A stretch of DNA of 32,453 nucleotides from GCA-2715965 sp047608975. Its GTDB lineage: Bacteria; Verrucomicrobiota; Verrucomicrobiia; Limisphaerales; JAYPXF01. The stretch's first letter is position 1. The number at the start of each line of letters is the position of its first letter. A program made the translations under genes and the position numbers. Location of the stretch: positions 1 to 32,453 of the forward strand of contig JBLFYM010000070.1 in NCBI GenBank assembly GCA_047608975.1, given 5' to 3'. The notes under the pieces were generated by a model. It was not told the DNA's origin and did no database searches. It saw only the letters and a program-made list of their open reading frames with translations. Positions 9,901-17,772 of this stretch are shown piece by piece.

Positions 9901-10473
9901 TGTTGCTCCGAGGATGCGACTGGATTCGTGGAACTTGTCAAACGAGCTCGTCTTCGGCCGATCCTTCAGTGCCTTGCCCGCAAAGGCCGGATCGTCACCG
10001 CTTCGGAATTCCCATTTCCCCGTGAATTCAACCTCCCAGAAATAGTTCATCATGAAGGGTGCCTCGGCGACGAATCCGCCCGGACCCGCAGGGTTGTACA
10101 TTCGGAAAGCGATCTCGTTCCACTGATCCTTCACCAAGGTGCCGGGCGGGATCTTGTGTCGGAAATTGCCATCGCGGCCGTCCTTGTATTCCGGTGGAAA
10201 TCCCCCGGCAGTCCCGAGCTTCACGCTGTTGACAAACACCTCATGCGCGCCGGGCACTCCCTTGATTCCAATCAGCGTCGATTCGCCCCAGAGATCGCGC
10301 TCGTGTTTGGAGAAGTAACTGGCGTGTGGTTTCACCCAGGTGCGGAACCACGCATGGCCGGTAAACTCCACCTTCCCGGGCACATCGACGGTTCGCCATT
10401 CGGCGGCAAACGCAGTTCCGGTCGAGAGCAGAATCAGGGACAAAGCGAAAAAGAGATCAGCAGATCGTTTCAT
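6907..10473 (-). CDS. PVC-type heme-binding protein: beta-sandwich, propeller, HEAT repeats, cytochrome c
   Basis: A secreted 1188-residue multidomain protein typical of Planctomycetes and Verrucomicrobia (membrane-bound dehydrogenase / PVC-type CxxCH family). The chosen ATG begins MKRSADLFFALSLILLSTGTA, a clear signal peptide; an in-frame ATG 99 codons upstream only adds low-quality sequence that covers intergenic repeats. A lectin-like beta-sandwich (about 25-180) is followed by a large beta-propeller of the sugar-dehydrogenase type (about 210-630, with DGLNMANSAI, GFGLEDSHS and IADFYEHYIAHG), a HEAT-like helical stretch (about 640-1020), and a C-terminal monoheme cytochrome with CAACH at 1064-1068 and a conserved LMPEGL, the likely distal Met ligand. 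The role is probably periplasmic electron transfer coupled to oxidation of a sugar or polymer; the substrate is unknown. It is divergent from the polysaccharide operon. Confidence 0.88.
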   Translation of the reverse strand: MKRSADLFFALSLILLSTGTAFAAEWRTVDVPGKVEFTGHAWFRTWVKPHASYFSKHERDLWGESTLIGIKGVPGAHEVFVNSVKLGTAGGFPPEYKDGRDGNFRHKIPPGTLVKDQWNEIAFRMYNPAGPGGFVAEAPFMMNYFWEVEFTGKWEFRSGDDPAFAGKALKDRPKTSSFDKFHESSRILGATANFITGEKLSPAESFAKMRPHKDFEVDLMVAEPLVAQPTYFSFDERGRLWVAQYRQYPYPAGIKMLSRDKYYRSHYDRIPPAPPNHDRGRDIISIHEDTDGDGAYDKHKVFQDGLNMANSAIRGRDGVWVMNTPYLLFYPDRDFDDVPDGDPVVHLTGFGLEDSHSVANGLVWGADGWLYGAQGSTTTCRIRRPGIDSPKSKGVYFQGCMVWRYHPESRRFELFSEGGGNNFGLEIDDNGRLYTGHNGGTTRGFHYVQGGYYLMQGKTPNKYGPPRNPFSFGELPKMGTEQPVPRFTHFAALGEGTAIPKKYAHSFFSVDPLHNFVIASRRLDAGSTFTTTDLAKVLECDDFAFRPVYIGNAPDGSMFIADFYEHYIAHGQHYQSQIDPTTGRIFRLRGKGMKLEADLNLADKSSSELIELLGHANKWHRHTAVRLLGERKDRSVRGPLRKLIGTGRGFAARCALWAYYQAFELDQGTGIAALKSSDAAVRYWTVRFLTDDIGFANKRTTVGLIDSLGDAPGSKRLAKGLHTALLEQARYESSAEVRSQMAASARRLPTDQALPLVKAVLAHEEDLADAYVPLMCWWVFDAKADTDRSSLMALFDDREFWDFPMVREHILPRIMQRLASQSRNRDLLDCARLLGLAPSKEHTAQLLKGFEEGFKGRPMDGLPEVLTKALLNSGMSSLILNLRLGNPAAIKTAVSLVGTSKTKLQERLAVIRTLGELKVPSARTTLLIAALDDTNQTIQKAALAALSFYAEADIGQRVIGRLAKLDRAVQPAAFDLLLSRQQWTGGLLGAVKRGEIDRSIVSGEVIQRLKQSGDENTQLQAEEIFTATPEPTSDFNHQIASVEKILKGGPGNPYAGEAAFMTRCAACHKLFHKGGSIGPDLTPYQRGDLNTMLISVVNPNAEIREGFEYVSLETTDGRSLSGFLTDQDNQIVALRGMAGEDIRVSRADVKSLKPMGRSLMPEGLLQQLTDQEMRDFFAYLRISQPISR

Positions 10474-10836
10474 TGGCAGATGGGACAGTTTGAACGGGAA
10501 TACGATCGGGATACTGGTAGAGCCCGCGCGAAGGCTCAACACCCAAGATTGAACAAAATCACACCCCGTAGCAGCCGACGTGAGTCGGCTCAAACCCCGC
10601 TTCGTAACAGAAGTATGAGCAAACTCACGTTCGCTGCTACGAAACGCGCCCGCGGCTCGAATCAAAAAGAGTAGGCAAAGGAATGTGAGGCTGAACCAAT
10701 GAAGCAATCTGCTCTCGTAGCAGTCCGCATAAACTCCGCTCCAAGACCGTTGTATGAGCGAATTCAACACTCCCTAAGCCGCTTGACGCCCGCCCAGCGA
10801 AAAGCTTCACTCCCCGCACCAACGACCTGCCGGAAC
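10474..10836. other. Divergent intergenic region rich in palindromic repeats
   Basis: This 363-base stretch separates the heme-protein gene from the deacetylase operon and should contain promoters for both. Apart from the palindromic elements listed separately I see no gene. An in-frame upstream ATG at 10699 would extend the deacetylase by 46 residues, but that extension is translated repeat-like DNA and does not resemble the family. Confidence 0.5.
10566..10641. repeat. Nested palindromic element (outer arms CGTAGCAG/CTGCTACG)
   Basis: Outer arms 10567-10574 and 10634-10641 are perfect 8-base inverted repeats. Inside the left half, AGCCGAC (10573-10579) pairs with GTCGGCT (10584-10590) around a GTGA tetraloop. 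A degenerate relative starts again with CGTAGCAG at 10716-10723 and continues to 10740. The layout fits a small dispersed palindromic element with a decayed second copy. Confidence 0.6.
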
Positions 10837-11775
10837 ATGTGGCTCAAACGGAAAATCGCCCCTTTACTCCACTGGGCCGCCTTGAAATCGGGAACATCCG
10901 TTCAACGGATGCGCAACGTGCCGGGCGCACGAATCATCACCTTCCACGCCGTTGGCACACCCGAATGCACCACCAAGGTCTTTGAGCAGACCGTGGCGTT
11001 CTGCAAGAAATACTACGACGTGGTGTCGCTCGCGGTCATCACCGACAATCTTGCCAGACAGCATCCCGACCTCAAGAAGCAGGTTGCCCTGACATTCGAT
11101 GACGGCCTGCGGAACAACCTGAAATACGCCTACCCGATTCTGAAGAAGTATAACGCGCCCGCGGCGTTCTTCATCTGCCCCGGCCTGGTGGAACGCGGTG
11201 CCTGGCTGTGGAACGTGGAAGCCCGCGCGCGCCTGCGCTGGATGCATCCCGGCGGTCTTTCCGAACTCGCGGACAGCCTGGGCCGCCCCGGTTCAAACCA
11301 CCTTCAGATCGTCGATTGGCTGAAGAAATTGCCGATCCGTTCGCGCATGCATGTGGAGCAGGTCATCCGCGAGGCCACTCCCGCGTGGAAACCAAACCGC
11401 AGCCAGGAGATTGCCAACGATCTGATGAGCTGGGACGAACTCAAGATCCTTGATCCCAAACTCATCACCATTGGCGGACATAGTACCAATCATCCGATCC
11501 TGGCCAACTGTAATTCCCAAGAATTGATCCACGAGGTGGCTGAGTGCGGTCCGCTCATCGAGAAGCGATTGCTCCGCAAGGTTGAATACTTCTGCTATCC
11601 AAACGGTGATTTCAATCCGCTGGTGACGCGTTTTGTAGAGCAGAACTATCGCGCGGCGACGAACACCAAGACCGGCATCATCAACGCGGCCGTGAAGCCG
11701 CACGAGATTCCCCGCGTGGGATCCAGTCACAGCTTTCCGCATTTCGTCTGGCGAATGCACAAACCGACCTCCTGA
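10837..11775 (+). CDS. Polysaccharide deacetylase family protein
   Basis: A 312-residue NodB-type carbohydrate esterase (CE4) that removes acetyl groups from N-acetylated sugars using a divalent metal. The first catalytic motif TFDDG is at 86-90 and gives the base and metal-binding aspartates; the metal-binding histidine motif HSTNH is at 215-219; FCYPNGDFN is the later arginine/proline-type motif region. The start at ATG 10837 gives MWLKRKIAPL and a normal family length. There is no convincing signal peptide, so the enzyme is predicted cytoplasmic or peripheral. It is the first gene of a three-gene operon: the next ATG follows its stop after 2 bases, and the third gene is a glycosyltransferase, which points to capsule, exopolysaccharide or lipid-linked glycan assembly. 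Confidence 0.85.
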   Translation: MWLKRKIAPLLHWAALKSGTSVQRMRNVPGARIITFHAVGTPECTTKVFEQTVAFCKKYYDVVSLAVITDNLARQHPDLKKQVALTFDDGLRNNLKYAYPILKKYNAPAAFFICPGLVERGAWLWNVEARARLRWMHPGGLSELADSLGRPGSNHLQIVDWLKKLPIRSRMHVEQVIREATPAWKPNRSQEIANDLMSWDELKILDPKLITIGGHSTNHPILANCNSQELIHEVAECGPLIEKRLLRKVEYFCYPNGDFNPLVTRFVEQNYRAATNTKTGIINAAVKPHEIPRVGSSHSFPHFVWRMHKPTS

Positions 11776-11777
11776 CC

Positions 11778-12893
11778 ATGTCCGTTCTCACCACCGCCAA
11801 GTATTGGTTGCCCACCTACCTGCGCCAGAAGCCGCTGCCGCTGCCGACGGGTATCAAGGACGTCATGATCGCGGTATGTGATCACTTTGAACCCATGCAT
11901 CACGCGGACAAAACCGAGGCGATGAATCGCATGGGCCGGTGGAAAACCGAGTTCCCCAAGAACATCAAACCCTTCCACGATCATGACGGCGTGGCCCCGC
12001 GCCACACCTGCTTTTATCCGGTCGAACAATACGACAAAGATCTGCTGCAGGAGGTCGAGGAACTCGTGGCCCGCTCTGGCGCAGAGGTAGAGGTCCATCT
12101 GCATCACGAGAACGACACGCCCCGGAAATTCAGCGACAAGATCAAGAAGGGGATGGACCAGTTGCAGGAACACGGCTTCCTGCCACTCGACGGCAAAGGC
12201 GATCCCCGCTTCGGATTTGTTCATGGCGACTGGGCCTTGGACAATTCGCATCCCTTGGGCTCCCACTGCGGTGTGAACAACGAAATCACGCTGCTCCGCG
12301 AGCTTGGCTGCTATGCCGACTTCACGATGCCCTCCGCCCCGGACGCCACGCAGACCCGGACAATCAACCGGATCTACTACGCGTCCGATCAGCGCCGGCC
12401 CAAGTCTCACGACCAGGGTGTCGAAGCCCGCGTATTGACCACCGATCCCTTGGCCGCAGACGACGTTGATCCCCGTTTCGGCGATCTGTTGATGGTGCAG
12501 GGGCCGCTTGGACTGAATTGGAAGTGGCGGAAGAACGGAATTTTTCCACGCCTTGAAAACGCGGACCTCACCCGGATCAATCCCCCGACCGCCCAGCGCA
12601 TGGATCTCTGGAAGCACCTGCACATCCATGTCACCGGCCGGCCGGAATGGGTGTTCATCAAACTGCACACCCACGGGGCGCCGCCGCCGAACAACGATAT
12701 CTTTCTGGGAGATACCTATCGCCGGTTCCACGAACACCTCACGACCCATTACACTCCCGAACAAGGCTGGCGGCTTCACTACGTCAGCGCCCGGGAAATG
12801 GTGAACATCGTTCATGCGGCCGAGGATGGGCATCGGGGAAACGCGGGACTCTACCGGGACTACCGGTACAAACTTCCGGGCAACGCCGCGTGA
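11778..12893 (+). CDS. Polysaccharide deacetylase-like (beta/alpha-barrel) protein
   Basis: A 371-residue protein that I do not recognise by name. It has features of the deacetylase/glycoside-hydrolase barrel superfamily: an early metal-site-like block CDHFEPMHHAD, a second block EVHLHHENDT, then FVHGDWALDNSHP and a late KLHTHGAPP. The repeated His/Asp clusters at strand ends are consistent with a metal-dependent hydrolase, but the TFDDG signature of ordinary CE4 enzymes is missing, so the reaction is uncertain. The position between a true deacetylase (2-base gap) and a GT4 glycosyltransferase (4-base GTGA overlap) implies coupled translation and a shared role in modifying a surface glycan. 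No signal peptide or membrane segment is visible. Confidence 0.65.
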   Translation: MSVLTTAKYWLPTYLRQKPLPLPTGIKDVMIAVCDHFEPMHHADKTEAMNRMGRWKTEFPKNIKPFHDHDGVAPRHTCFYPVEQYDKDLLQEVEELVARSGAEVEVHLHHENDTPRKFSDKIKKGMDQLQEHGFLPLDGKGDPRFGFVHGDWALDNSHPLGSHCGVNNEITLLRELGCYADFTMPSAPDATQTRTINRIYYASDQRRPKSHDQGVEARVLTTDPLAADDVDPRFGDLLMVQGPLGLNWKWRKNGIFPRLENADLTRINPPTAQRMDLWKHLHIHVTGRPEWVFIKLHTHGAPPPNNDIFLGDTYRRFHEHLTTHYTPEQGWRLHYVSAREMVNIVHAAEDGHRGNAGLYRDYRYKLPGNAA

Positions 12894-14050
12894 AAGTCCT
12901 GTTCGTATCGAATCTCTTTCCGGATGCCTCGGATCCCGTCCGTGGGCAGATCAACGCCACGCTGCTGAAGCATCTCGCCCAACGGGTAGAAGTCCGTGTC
13001 TTGGGTCTGCGACCGACCGTCGCGTTTCTCGGTAAAAAATTTGATCGCCTCAAGCCCCGCCCGGAAGACGAATCCCTCAAGCCCACCTATCGGACGGTGA
13101 CCTACATTCCGAAGGTCGGCAGCCGCGTCAATCATCGGCTGCTCGCCGCCCGGACGGAGGCGACCTTGTGCCGGATCAAACACGATTTTCCTTATGATGT
13201 GATTCTCTGCTCATGGATTTATCCGGATGTCTGCGGGATCGCCCGGCTGCTACCCCGCTTGCAGGTGCCGATGGTGGGCATCTCGCAAGGGTCGGACGTG
13301 CATCAATATCTGAACATGCGGTTTCGCCGCAAACTCATCGTCGATACGCTGAGTAAGATTTCTGGAACCATCACCCGCTCCAAAGATCTGCGCGACCGAC
13401 TCGTCGCGGCGGGCGTACCGGCCACGAAAGTTTGCCCCATCTACAACGGTGTGAACACGGGACTGTTCAAAGCCGGGGATCAACTCGTTGCGCGTCGCGC
13501 CCTGGGCCTGCCGGAAGAGGGAAAGATCATTCTCTACGTTGGAAACTTTTTGCCCGTCAAGAACCCGCTATTGCTCGTGCGCACTCACGGCCTGCTCACC
13601 AAGGCGATGAACTCGCGACCACATCTGATTATGATCGGAACCGGCCCGCAGGAGGAAGCCGTCAGCAACCAGGCCAACGCGCAGGGCACCCGCGGAATCA
13701 CTCACCTGATGGGGCGAAAGAATTCCGCCGAAGTCGCCAGTTACATGCGCGCCGCTGATCTCCTGTGCATTCCCAGTGAGAACGAGGGAGTCCCCAATGT
13801 CGCGTTCGAAGCGATGGGTTGCGGACTCCCAATCGTGGCCACCCGGGTCGGCGGAATCCCCGAGATACTCGATCAGCCCTTCCTTGGAGAACTGGTCGAG
13901 CCGGGCGATCAGCAAGGCCTGGCCGAGGCAATGACCCGCGTTCTTTCGACCAACCTCAGCCGCGAACGCATCACCCAACACGCCGGCCGGTTCAGCTGGG
14001 TGAACACCTCCGCCGCGTATCTGGAAGTCCTCGAGTCCGCGTTAGGCTGA
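12890..14050 (+). CDS. Glycosyltransferase family 4 protein
   Basis: A 386-residue GT-B fold retaining glycosyltransferase, predicted to transfer an NDP-sugar to a growing glycan at the cytoplasmic membrane face. The GTG start (MKVLFVSNLFPDASDPVRGQ) overlaps the previous stop as GTGA; the frame is open farther upstream but only as an out-of-frame shadow of the preceding gene. Family signatures are the glycine-rich N-terminal opening, SQGSDVHQYLN, the NGVNTGLF linker, ILYVGNFLPVKN at the start of the C-terminal Rossmann domain, and the E-x7-E nucleotide-sugar motif in SENEGVPNVAFEAMGCGLPIV. It ends the operon; the MFS gene converges on it with a 34-base gap. Confidence 0.9.
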   Translation: MKVLFVSNLFPDASDPVRGQINATLLKHLAQRVEVRVLGLRPTVAFLGKKFDRLKPRPEDESLKPTYRTVTYIPKVGSRVNHRLLAARTEATLCRIKHDFPYDVILCSWIYPDVCGIARLLPRLQVPMVGISQGSDVHQYLNMRFRRKLIVDTLSKISGTITRSKDLRDRLVAAGVPATKVCPIYNGVNTGLFKAGDQLVARRALGLPEEGKIILYVGNFLPVKNPLLLVRTHGLLTKAMNSRPHLIMIGTGPQEEAVSNQANAQGTRGITHLMGRKNSAEVASYMRAADLLCIPSENEGVPNVAFEAMGCGLPIVATRVGGIPEILDQPFLGELVEPGDQQGLAEAMTRVLSTNLSRERITQHAGRFSWVNTSAAYLEVLESALG

Positions 14051-14084
14051 GCCGCTGGTGGTGCGCCAAAACGGTCCGAGAAAA

Positions 14085-15266
14085 CTACTCAATTGCGGTT
14101 CGGTTCCGTTTTGTCCAGATCCGACAGATCCAGACGAACCCGAGTGCCAAGGCGACACTGACCGTGAGGGTGCCGGCATGTTCCACCTGCGGAAATGCCA
14201 GAATCGCCCCGGCTCCGATCAGCGGACCGATAAAATTTCCGGCACCGATCACGGCCTCGTGGATCCCGCCATGTTCGCCCTGTGAATCCGTGTCCACGTG
14301 CATGGAGTAGTAGAGCGACGAGTAGTAGATCAGACCGAGCGCCAAACCGAAGACCAGCTGCGCCACAAAAACCAGCGGGAGCGTCGGGGACATCAGGATT
14401 CCGGCAAACCCCCCGATCATCCCAAAGAATGCGAGTACGAGCCATCGCAACCGGTAATGCCAACCGGTCCATTGCCAGAACAGGACGAAACCGGCCGCCC
14501 GCGAAAACAGCCAGACGGAACAGAAGACCCCGGCCATCGTCGGGGTGAGTCCAAACCGCTCGGCCAGGGTGGGGATCGTCGGCGTGCAGACATTCGCGGC
14601 CACGAAAGCAAAAGGATTGGCGATCCAACACATCTTCAGAAAGGCCCGGGCAACGATCCCGGGCACCGCTCGCTCTTTCTCGTCCGACGCACCCGGGTTG
14701 GCTTCAGAAGTTTCGATCGAATCGATTTGCAGCGGGCTCGCCAAAAGTAGTTGAACCGCTGCGATCACCGCCGGCACGAGAAAGATCCCTTGTGGCCAGG
14801 CCTCGTACAGGGCACCGCCGACGAAGTATCCGAGCGCCACGAGGGATGCCCAAATCGTGTTGTAGATCCCGACAATCCGCTGCACCCGATCCGGTGATTC
14901 ACCCGCGCAACACAGCGCTTGAAGCGGGGCCCAGATAAAGCCCATGGCGAACGCGGCCACGGTGAACACCACCAACTGTCCCGTGGTGCCGGTCACCTGC
15001 GAACCGACCGCGAGTGTGATCGAAACCACGGTGAAGGCTGCCCGCAGACAGCGTAAGAATCCGATCCGCCGTCCCCAGCGGCCAAACGAAAACGAGGCCA
15101 CCATGTAGACGAATCCGCCGTAGCCGCCGAGCAACAGATTCTCCATGTTGCCGAAGCCATGCTCTTTCTGCATGTAGAAGAAGAGAAAGAGAAAGTAGAA
15201 CGCGAGCGTGAGCGCGTTCAGCCCTTCCAGCACAAAGACCCGGATTTTGAAGGCGCGGTGCGACAT
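14085..15266 (-). CDS. MFS transporter
   Basis: A 393-residue integral membrane protein with about eleven to twelve hydrophobic helices split by a charged central loop (residues about 200-215, SNPGASDEKER-like), as in the two-bundle major facilitator fold. The loop after the second helix carries FGRWGRRIGF, matching the G-x-x-x-D/G-R-x-G-R-R/K signature of the superfamily. The substrate cannot be read from the sequence. Its ATG follows the stop of the hisA-type gene by 9 bases, so the two are probably co-transcribed, with the sulfatase farther upstream. The link between HisA and this carrier is not obvious and may be simple co-transcription. Confidence 0.8.
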   Translation of the reverse strand: MSHRAFKIRVFVLEGLNALTLAFYFLFLFFYMQKEHGFGNMENLLLGGYGGFVYMVASFSFGRWGRRIGFLRCLRAAFTVVSITLAVGSQVTGTTGQLVVFTVAAFAMGFIWAPLQALCCAGESPDRVQRIVGIYNTIWASLVALGYFVGGALYEAWPQGIFLVPAVIAAVQLLLASPLQIDSIETSEANPGASDEKERAVPGIVARAFLKMCWIANPFAFVAANVCTPTIPTLAERFGLTPTMAGVFCSVWLFSRAAGFVLFWQWTGWHYRLRWLVLAFFGMIGGFAGILMSPTLPLVFVAQLVFGLALGLIYYSSLYYSMHVDTDSQGEHGGIHEAVIGAGNFIGPLIGAGAILAFPQVEHAGTLTVSVALALGFVWICRIWTKRNRTAIE

Positions 15267-15275
15267 CAGGAAACG

Positions 15276-16043
15276 CTAACTGCGCCCCTCCTCGCGATTG
15301 AACGCGACCACTTCCTCGTAGGTGACGCCGTTGCCGCCAAAGATATCCAGCGCGGATCCGATCGTGAGATGGATCCGTCCCCGACCCGTTTCACTCACCT
15401 GTTGGAGGTCTACCAGTGAGCGGGCGCCGCCGGCATAGGTGCATTCGATAGGCGACCAATCCGCGAGCTTTTCCACCAATTCCAGATCGATTCCGCGACA
15501 CAGACCCTCGACGTCCGCCGCGTGGATCAGGAATTCAGCACACGAACCGGCGAGCTGTTCGAGATCCGCCGCGTTCACTTCAAAGTCGGTGAACTTCTGC
15601 CAGCGATCCGTGACCACCCAGTATCGGCCATCACGCTTGCGGCAACTCAGGTCGAGTACCAGGCGTTCGCGACCGATGCGCTGCACCAATTGATCGACGC
15701 GATCGAAATCGATGCGCCCCTCGCGAAACACCCAGGAAGTGACGATCACATGTGAGGCACCGAGCTCAAGCCAGGGTTCCGCGTTCTCGAGATTGATACC
15801 CCCGCCGATCTGCAAGCCGCCCGGATACGCGGCGAGAGCTTCCGTTGCCGCCGCTTCGTTTCCGGGACCGAGCTTGATGACGTGACCGCCGCTCAACCCG
15901 TCCTCGCGATACCGTTCGGCGAACCACGCCGGTGGGTGTTCGGCAACAAAGTTGGTCTGCAAACCTTGACCGTCGTCCCGTAAGGAACCGCCAACGATTT
16001 GCTTCACACTGCCTTCATGCAGGTCGATACAGGGCCGAAACAC
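15276..16043 (-). CDS. hisA: HisA-type ProFAR isomerase, eukaryotic-type family
   Basis: A 255-residue TIM-barrel isomerase converting ProFAR to PRFAR, the fourth step of histidine synthesis. The GTG start at 16043 gives MFRPCIDLHEGSVKQIVGG, which begins the fold exactly; upstream codons run into the sulfatase end. Blocks such as LQIGGGINLEN, HVIVTSWVF, LVLDLSCRKRDGRYWV, FLIHAADVEGLCRGID, YAGGARSLVDL and GSALDIFGGN match, as I recall them, the fungal and plant HIS6-type branch rather than ordinary bacterial HisA. Catalytic aspartates are present near the N-terminus (CIDLH) and in HAADVEG. No other histidine gene is adjacent. The stop is 9 bases before the MFS gene; the start is 47 bases after the sulfatase stop. 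Confidence 0.87.
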   Translation of the reverse strand: MFRPCIDLHEGSVKQIVGGSLRDDGQGLQTNFVAEHPPAWFAERYREDGLSGGHVIKLGPGNEAAATEALAAYPGGLQIGGGINLENAEPWLELGASHVIVTSWVFREGRIDFDRVDQLVQRIGRERLVLDLSCRKRDGRYWVVTDRWQKFTDFEVNAADLEQLAGSCAEFLIHAADVEGLCRGIDLELVEKLADWSPIECTYAGGARSLVDLQQVSETGRGRIHLTIGSALDIFGGNGVTYEEVVAFNREEGRS

Positions 16044-16090
16044 GTCGCAGCGTAGAAAGCCGGAGTCGGCAAGTCGAGCCCGCCCCGAAC

Positions 16091-17557
16091 TCACTCCACC
16101 TCGAACTTCGCCCGTAGCCGCTGCAACTCCCGATCCAGCTTTGACTGCACGCGTTGGTAGTCCGTCCGGCCGAAGACACTGGTCAGTTCCTGCGGATCGT
16201 CCTTGCGATCGTAGAGCTCCCACTCGTCCAGGCTCTTGTCCTTGAAATGGATCAGTTTGTAGCGGCGATCAATCACGCCGTAGTGATTGGAAACCCCATG
16301 TCCACCGGACTCGAAGTATTCGTAGTAGAACGATTTGCGCCAATCCTTTGGCGTTTCCCCGCGAATGACCGGCACCAATGAGCGCCCGTGCATGTCTTCC
16401 GGTATGCGGGCACCGGCGATGTCGAGAAAGGTTTCGGCAAAGTCGAGATTCGAAACGATGTCGTGATTGTCTGTCCCTTTCGTCACTCCGGGCCAGCGAA
16501 TGATCAAAGGGGTGCGCAGGCTTTCCTCGTAGATCCAGCGCTTGTCGAACCACCCGTGTTCGCCGAGATAGAAGCCTTGATCCGAGCTGTAGATCACGAC
16601 GGTGTTCTCAGCCAATCCGGATCTGTCGAGATAGTCGAGGAGTCGTCCCACGTTTTCATCCACGGCCTTCACGCAGCGAAGGTAGTTTTTGATGTAACGC
16701 TGATAGTGCCACTTCGTTCGTTCCCGGCCGGTGAGATTGGCTTTCAGAAACGCCTCGTTCTTCGGGCGAAAGTATCCGTCGAAGACTTCCAGTTGCTCCG
16801 GTGTAAACTTGCTCGAATACTTCAACATCAGGCGATGGTCACCGATGTGATCGGCGATCCCCATCTTGTGCCTGGCAGCTGCGGAACCGCGTCCCTCGTA
16901 ATCGTCGAACAGCGTGTCCGGCTCGGGAATGGTTTCGTCCTCGAAGAGCGACAGATGACGCAACGCCGGTTCCCAACGCCCGTGCGGCGCCTTGTGCTGG
17001 GACATGAGGAAGAACGGTTTCGAGCCGTCCCGCTTTTCCAACCAATCGATGGTGCGATCCACCACGATGTCCGTGGTGTAGCCGGTGTGTTTCACCGACT
17101 TGCCATTGGTGAGCAGCATCGGGTTGTAGTAATCCCCTTGTCCCTTGAGCACCTCGTAGTGATCAAAGCCGGTGGGCGTGGACTTCAGATGCCACTTGCC
17201 CACGATCGCCGTCTGATACCCCGCCCGCTGCATCAGCTTGGGCGCCGTCGGTTGTGAACCGTCAAAGGTATCCTTGTTCGTTCGCTGACCGTTCACGTGG
17301 GAATACTTGCCGGTCAACACCACGGCGCGGGACGGAGCGCAGATCGAGTTCGAGACCAGGCACCTCCGAAACAAGACTCCCTCCTTGGCCAAACGATCGA
17401 GGTGGGGGGTCTGGTTGATCTTGGATCCATACGCGCTGATTGACTGGGTTGCGTGGTCGTCGGTGAAAATGAACAAAATGTTCGGTTGCTTCGCCGCCGG
17501 CAATGAGAGTGCGCTCAGGAGCAGGCAAAGCACGGTCATCTTGAAGTGTCTGATCAT
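16091..17557 (-). CDS. Secreted sulfatase (Cys-type)
   Basis: A 488-residue exported sulfatase. ATG 17557 gives a signal peptide (MIRHFKMTVLCLLLSALSLPA) and then PNILFIFTDDHATQSISAYG, the metal-binding N-terminal block of the alkaline phosphatase/sulfatase fold. The active-site motif CAPSR lies at 73-77, within ICAPSRAVVLTGKYSH; the Cys is normally oxidised to formylglycine. Later landmarks are VGKWHLKSTP, SDQGFYLGEHGWFDKR (metal/substrate aspartate and histidine) and the C-terminal LYDRKDDPQELT block. The family includes iduronate and glucosamine sulfatases and planctomycete polysaccharide sulfatases; the substrate here is unknown. No formylglycine-generating enzyme is in the window. It heads the sulfatase-hisA-MFS run and is divergent from the CheY-like gene. 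Confidence 0.9.
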   Translation of the reverse strand: MIRHFKMTVLCLLLSALSLPAAKQPNILFIFTDDHATQSISAYGSKINQTPHLDRLAKEGVLFRRCLVSNSICAPSRAVVLTGKYSHVNGQRTNKDTFDGSQPTAPKLMQRAGYQTAIVGKWHLKSTPTGFDHYEVLKGQGDYYNPMLLTNGKSVKHTGYTTDIVVDRTIDWLEKRDGSKPFFLMSQHKAPHGRWEPALRHLSLFEDETIPEPDTLFDDYEGRGSAAARHKMGIADHIGDHRLMLKYSSKFTPEQLEVFDGYFRPKNEAFLKANLTGRERTKWHYQRYIKNYLRCVKAVDENVGRLLDYLDRSGLAENTVVIYSSDQGFYLGEHGWFDKRWIYEESLRTPLIIRWPGVTKGTDNHDIVSNLDFAETFLDIAGARIPEDMHGRSLVPVIRGETPKDWRKSFYYEYFESGGHGVSNHYGVIDRRYKLIHFKDKSLDEWELYDRKDDPQELTSVFGRTDYQRVQSKLDRELQRLRAKFEVE

Positions 17558-17704
17558 TGCGGGAGAATTCAGGAGACGGCCGAATTCTAAAAGTTTTTTC
17601 AACTGCCCGGGATTGGGTTCCGCGCCGGAAGGTAGATATTTTCCCGGGAAGTGTCTGAAATTGGCGGGTTCGGTCCGGTCGCCGCACAAAATTGTCTGAG
17701 CCCG

Positions 17705-17731
17705 TTAAGTCCTTGGTCGGACTGCCGATAA
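17705..17731 (+). promoter_or_regulatory. Sigma-28 (FliA)-like promoter before cheY-like gene
   Basis: TTAAGTCC (17705-17712), an 11-base spacer and GCCGATAA (17724-17731) match the enterobacterial FliA consensus TAAAGTTT-N11-GCCGATAA: the -10 octamer is perfect and the -35 matches 5 of 8. The predicted transcript would start near 17738, about 35 bases before the ATG at 17773. A second GCCGATAA box lies at 18291. Confidence 0.55.
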
Positions 17732-17772
17732 GGCAACTGTCGCATGCCGACCGACACCGCCCGCAAATTCAA

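Noticed and set aside
10474..10770. 99-residue N-terminal extension of the heme-binding protein
   Set aside because: It would bury the clear signal peptide at 10473 and translate the palindromic elements.
10699..10836. 46-residue N-terminal extension of the polysaccharide deacetylase
   Set aside because: Covers repeat-like intergenic DNA and does not resemble the family; ATG 10837 gives a normal length.
12647..12889. 81-residue extension of the glycosyltransferase
   Set aside because: Overlaps the preceding gene in another frame; the GTG at 12890 with GTGA overlap starts the fold correctly.
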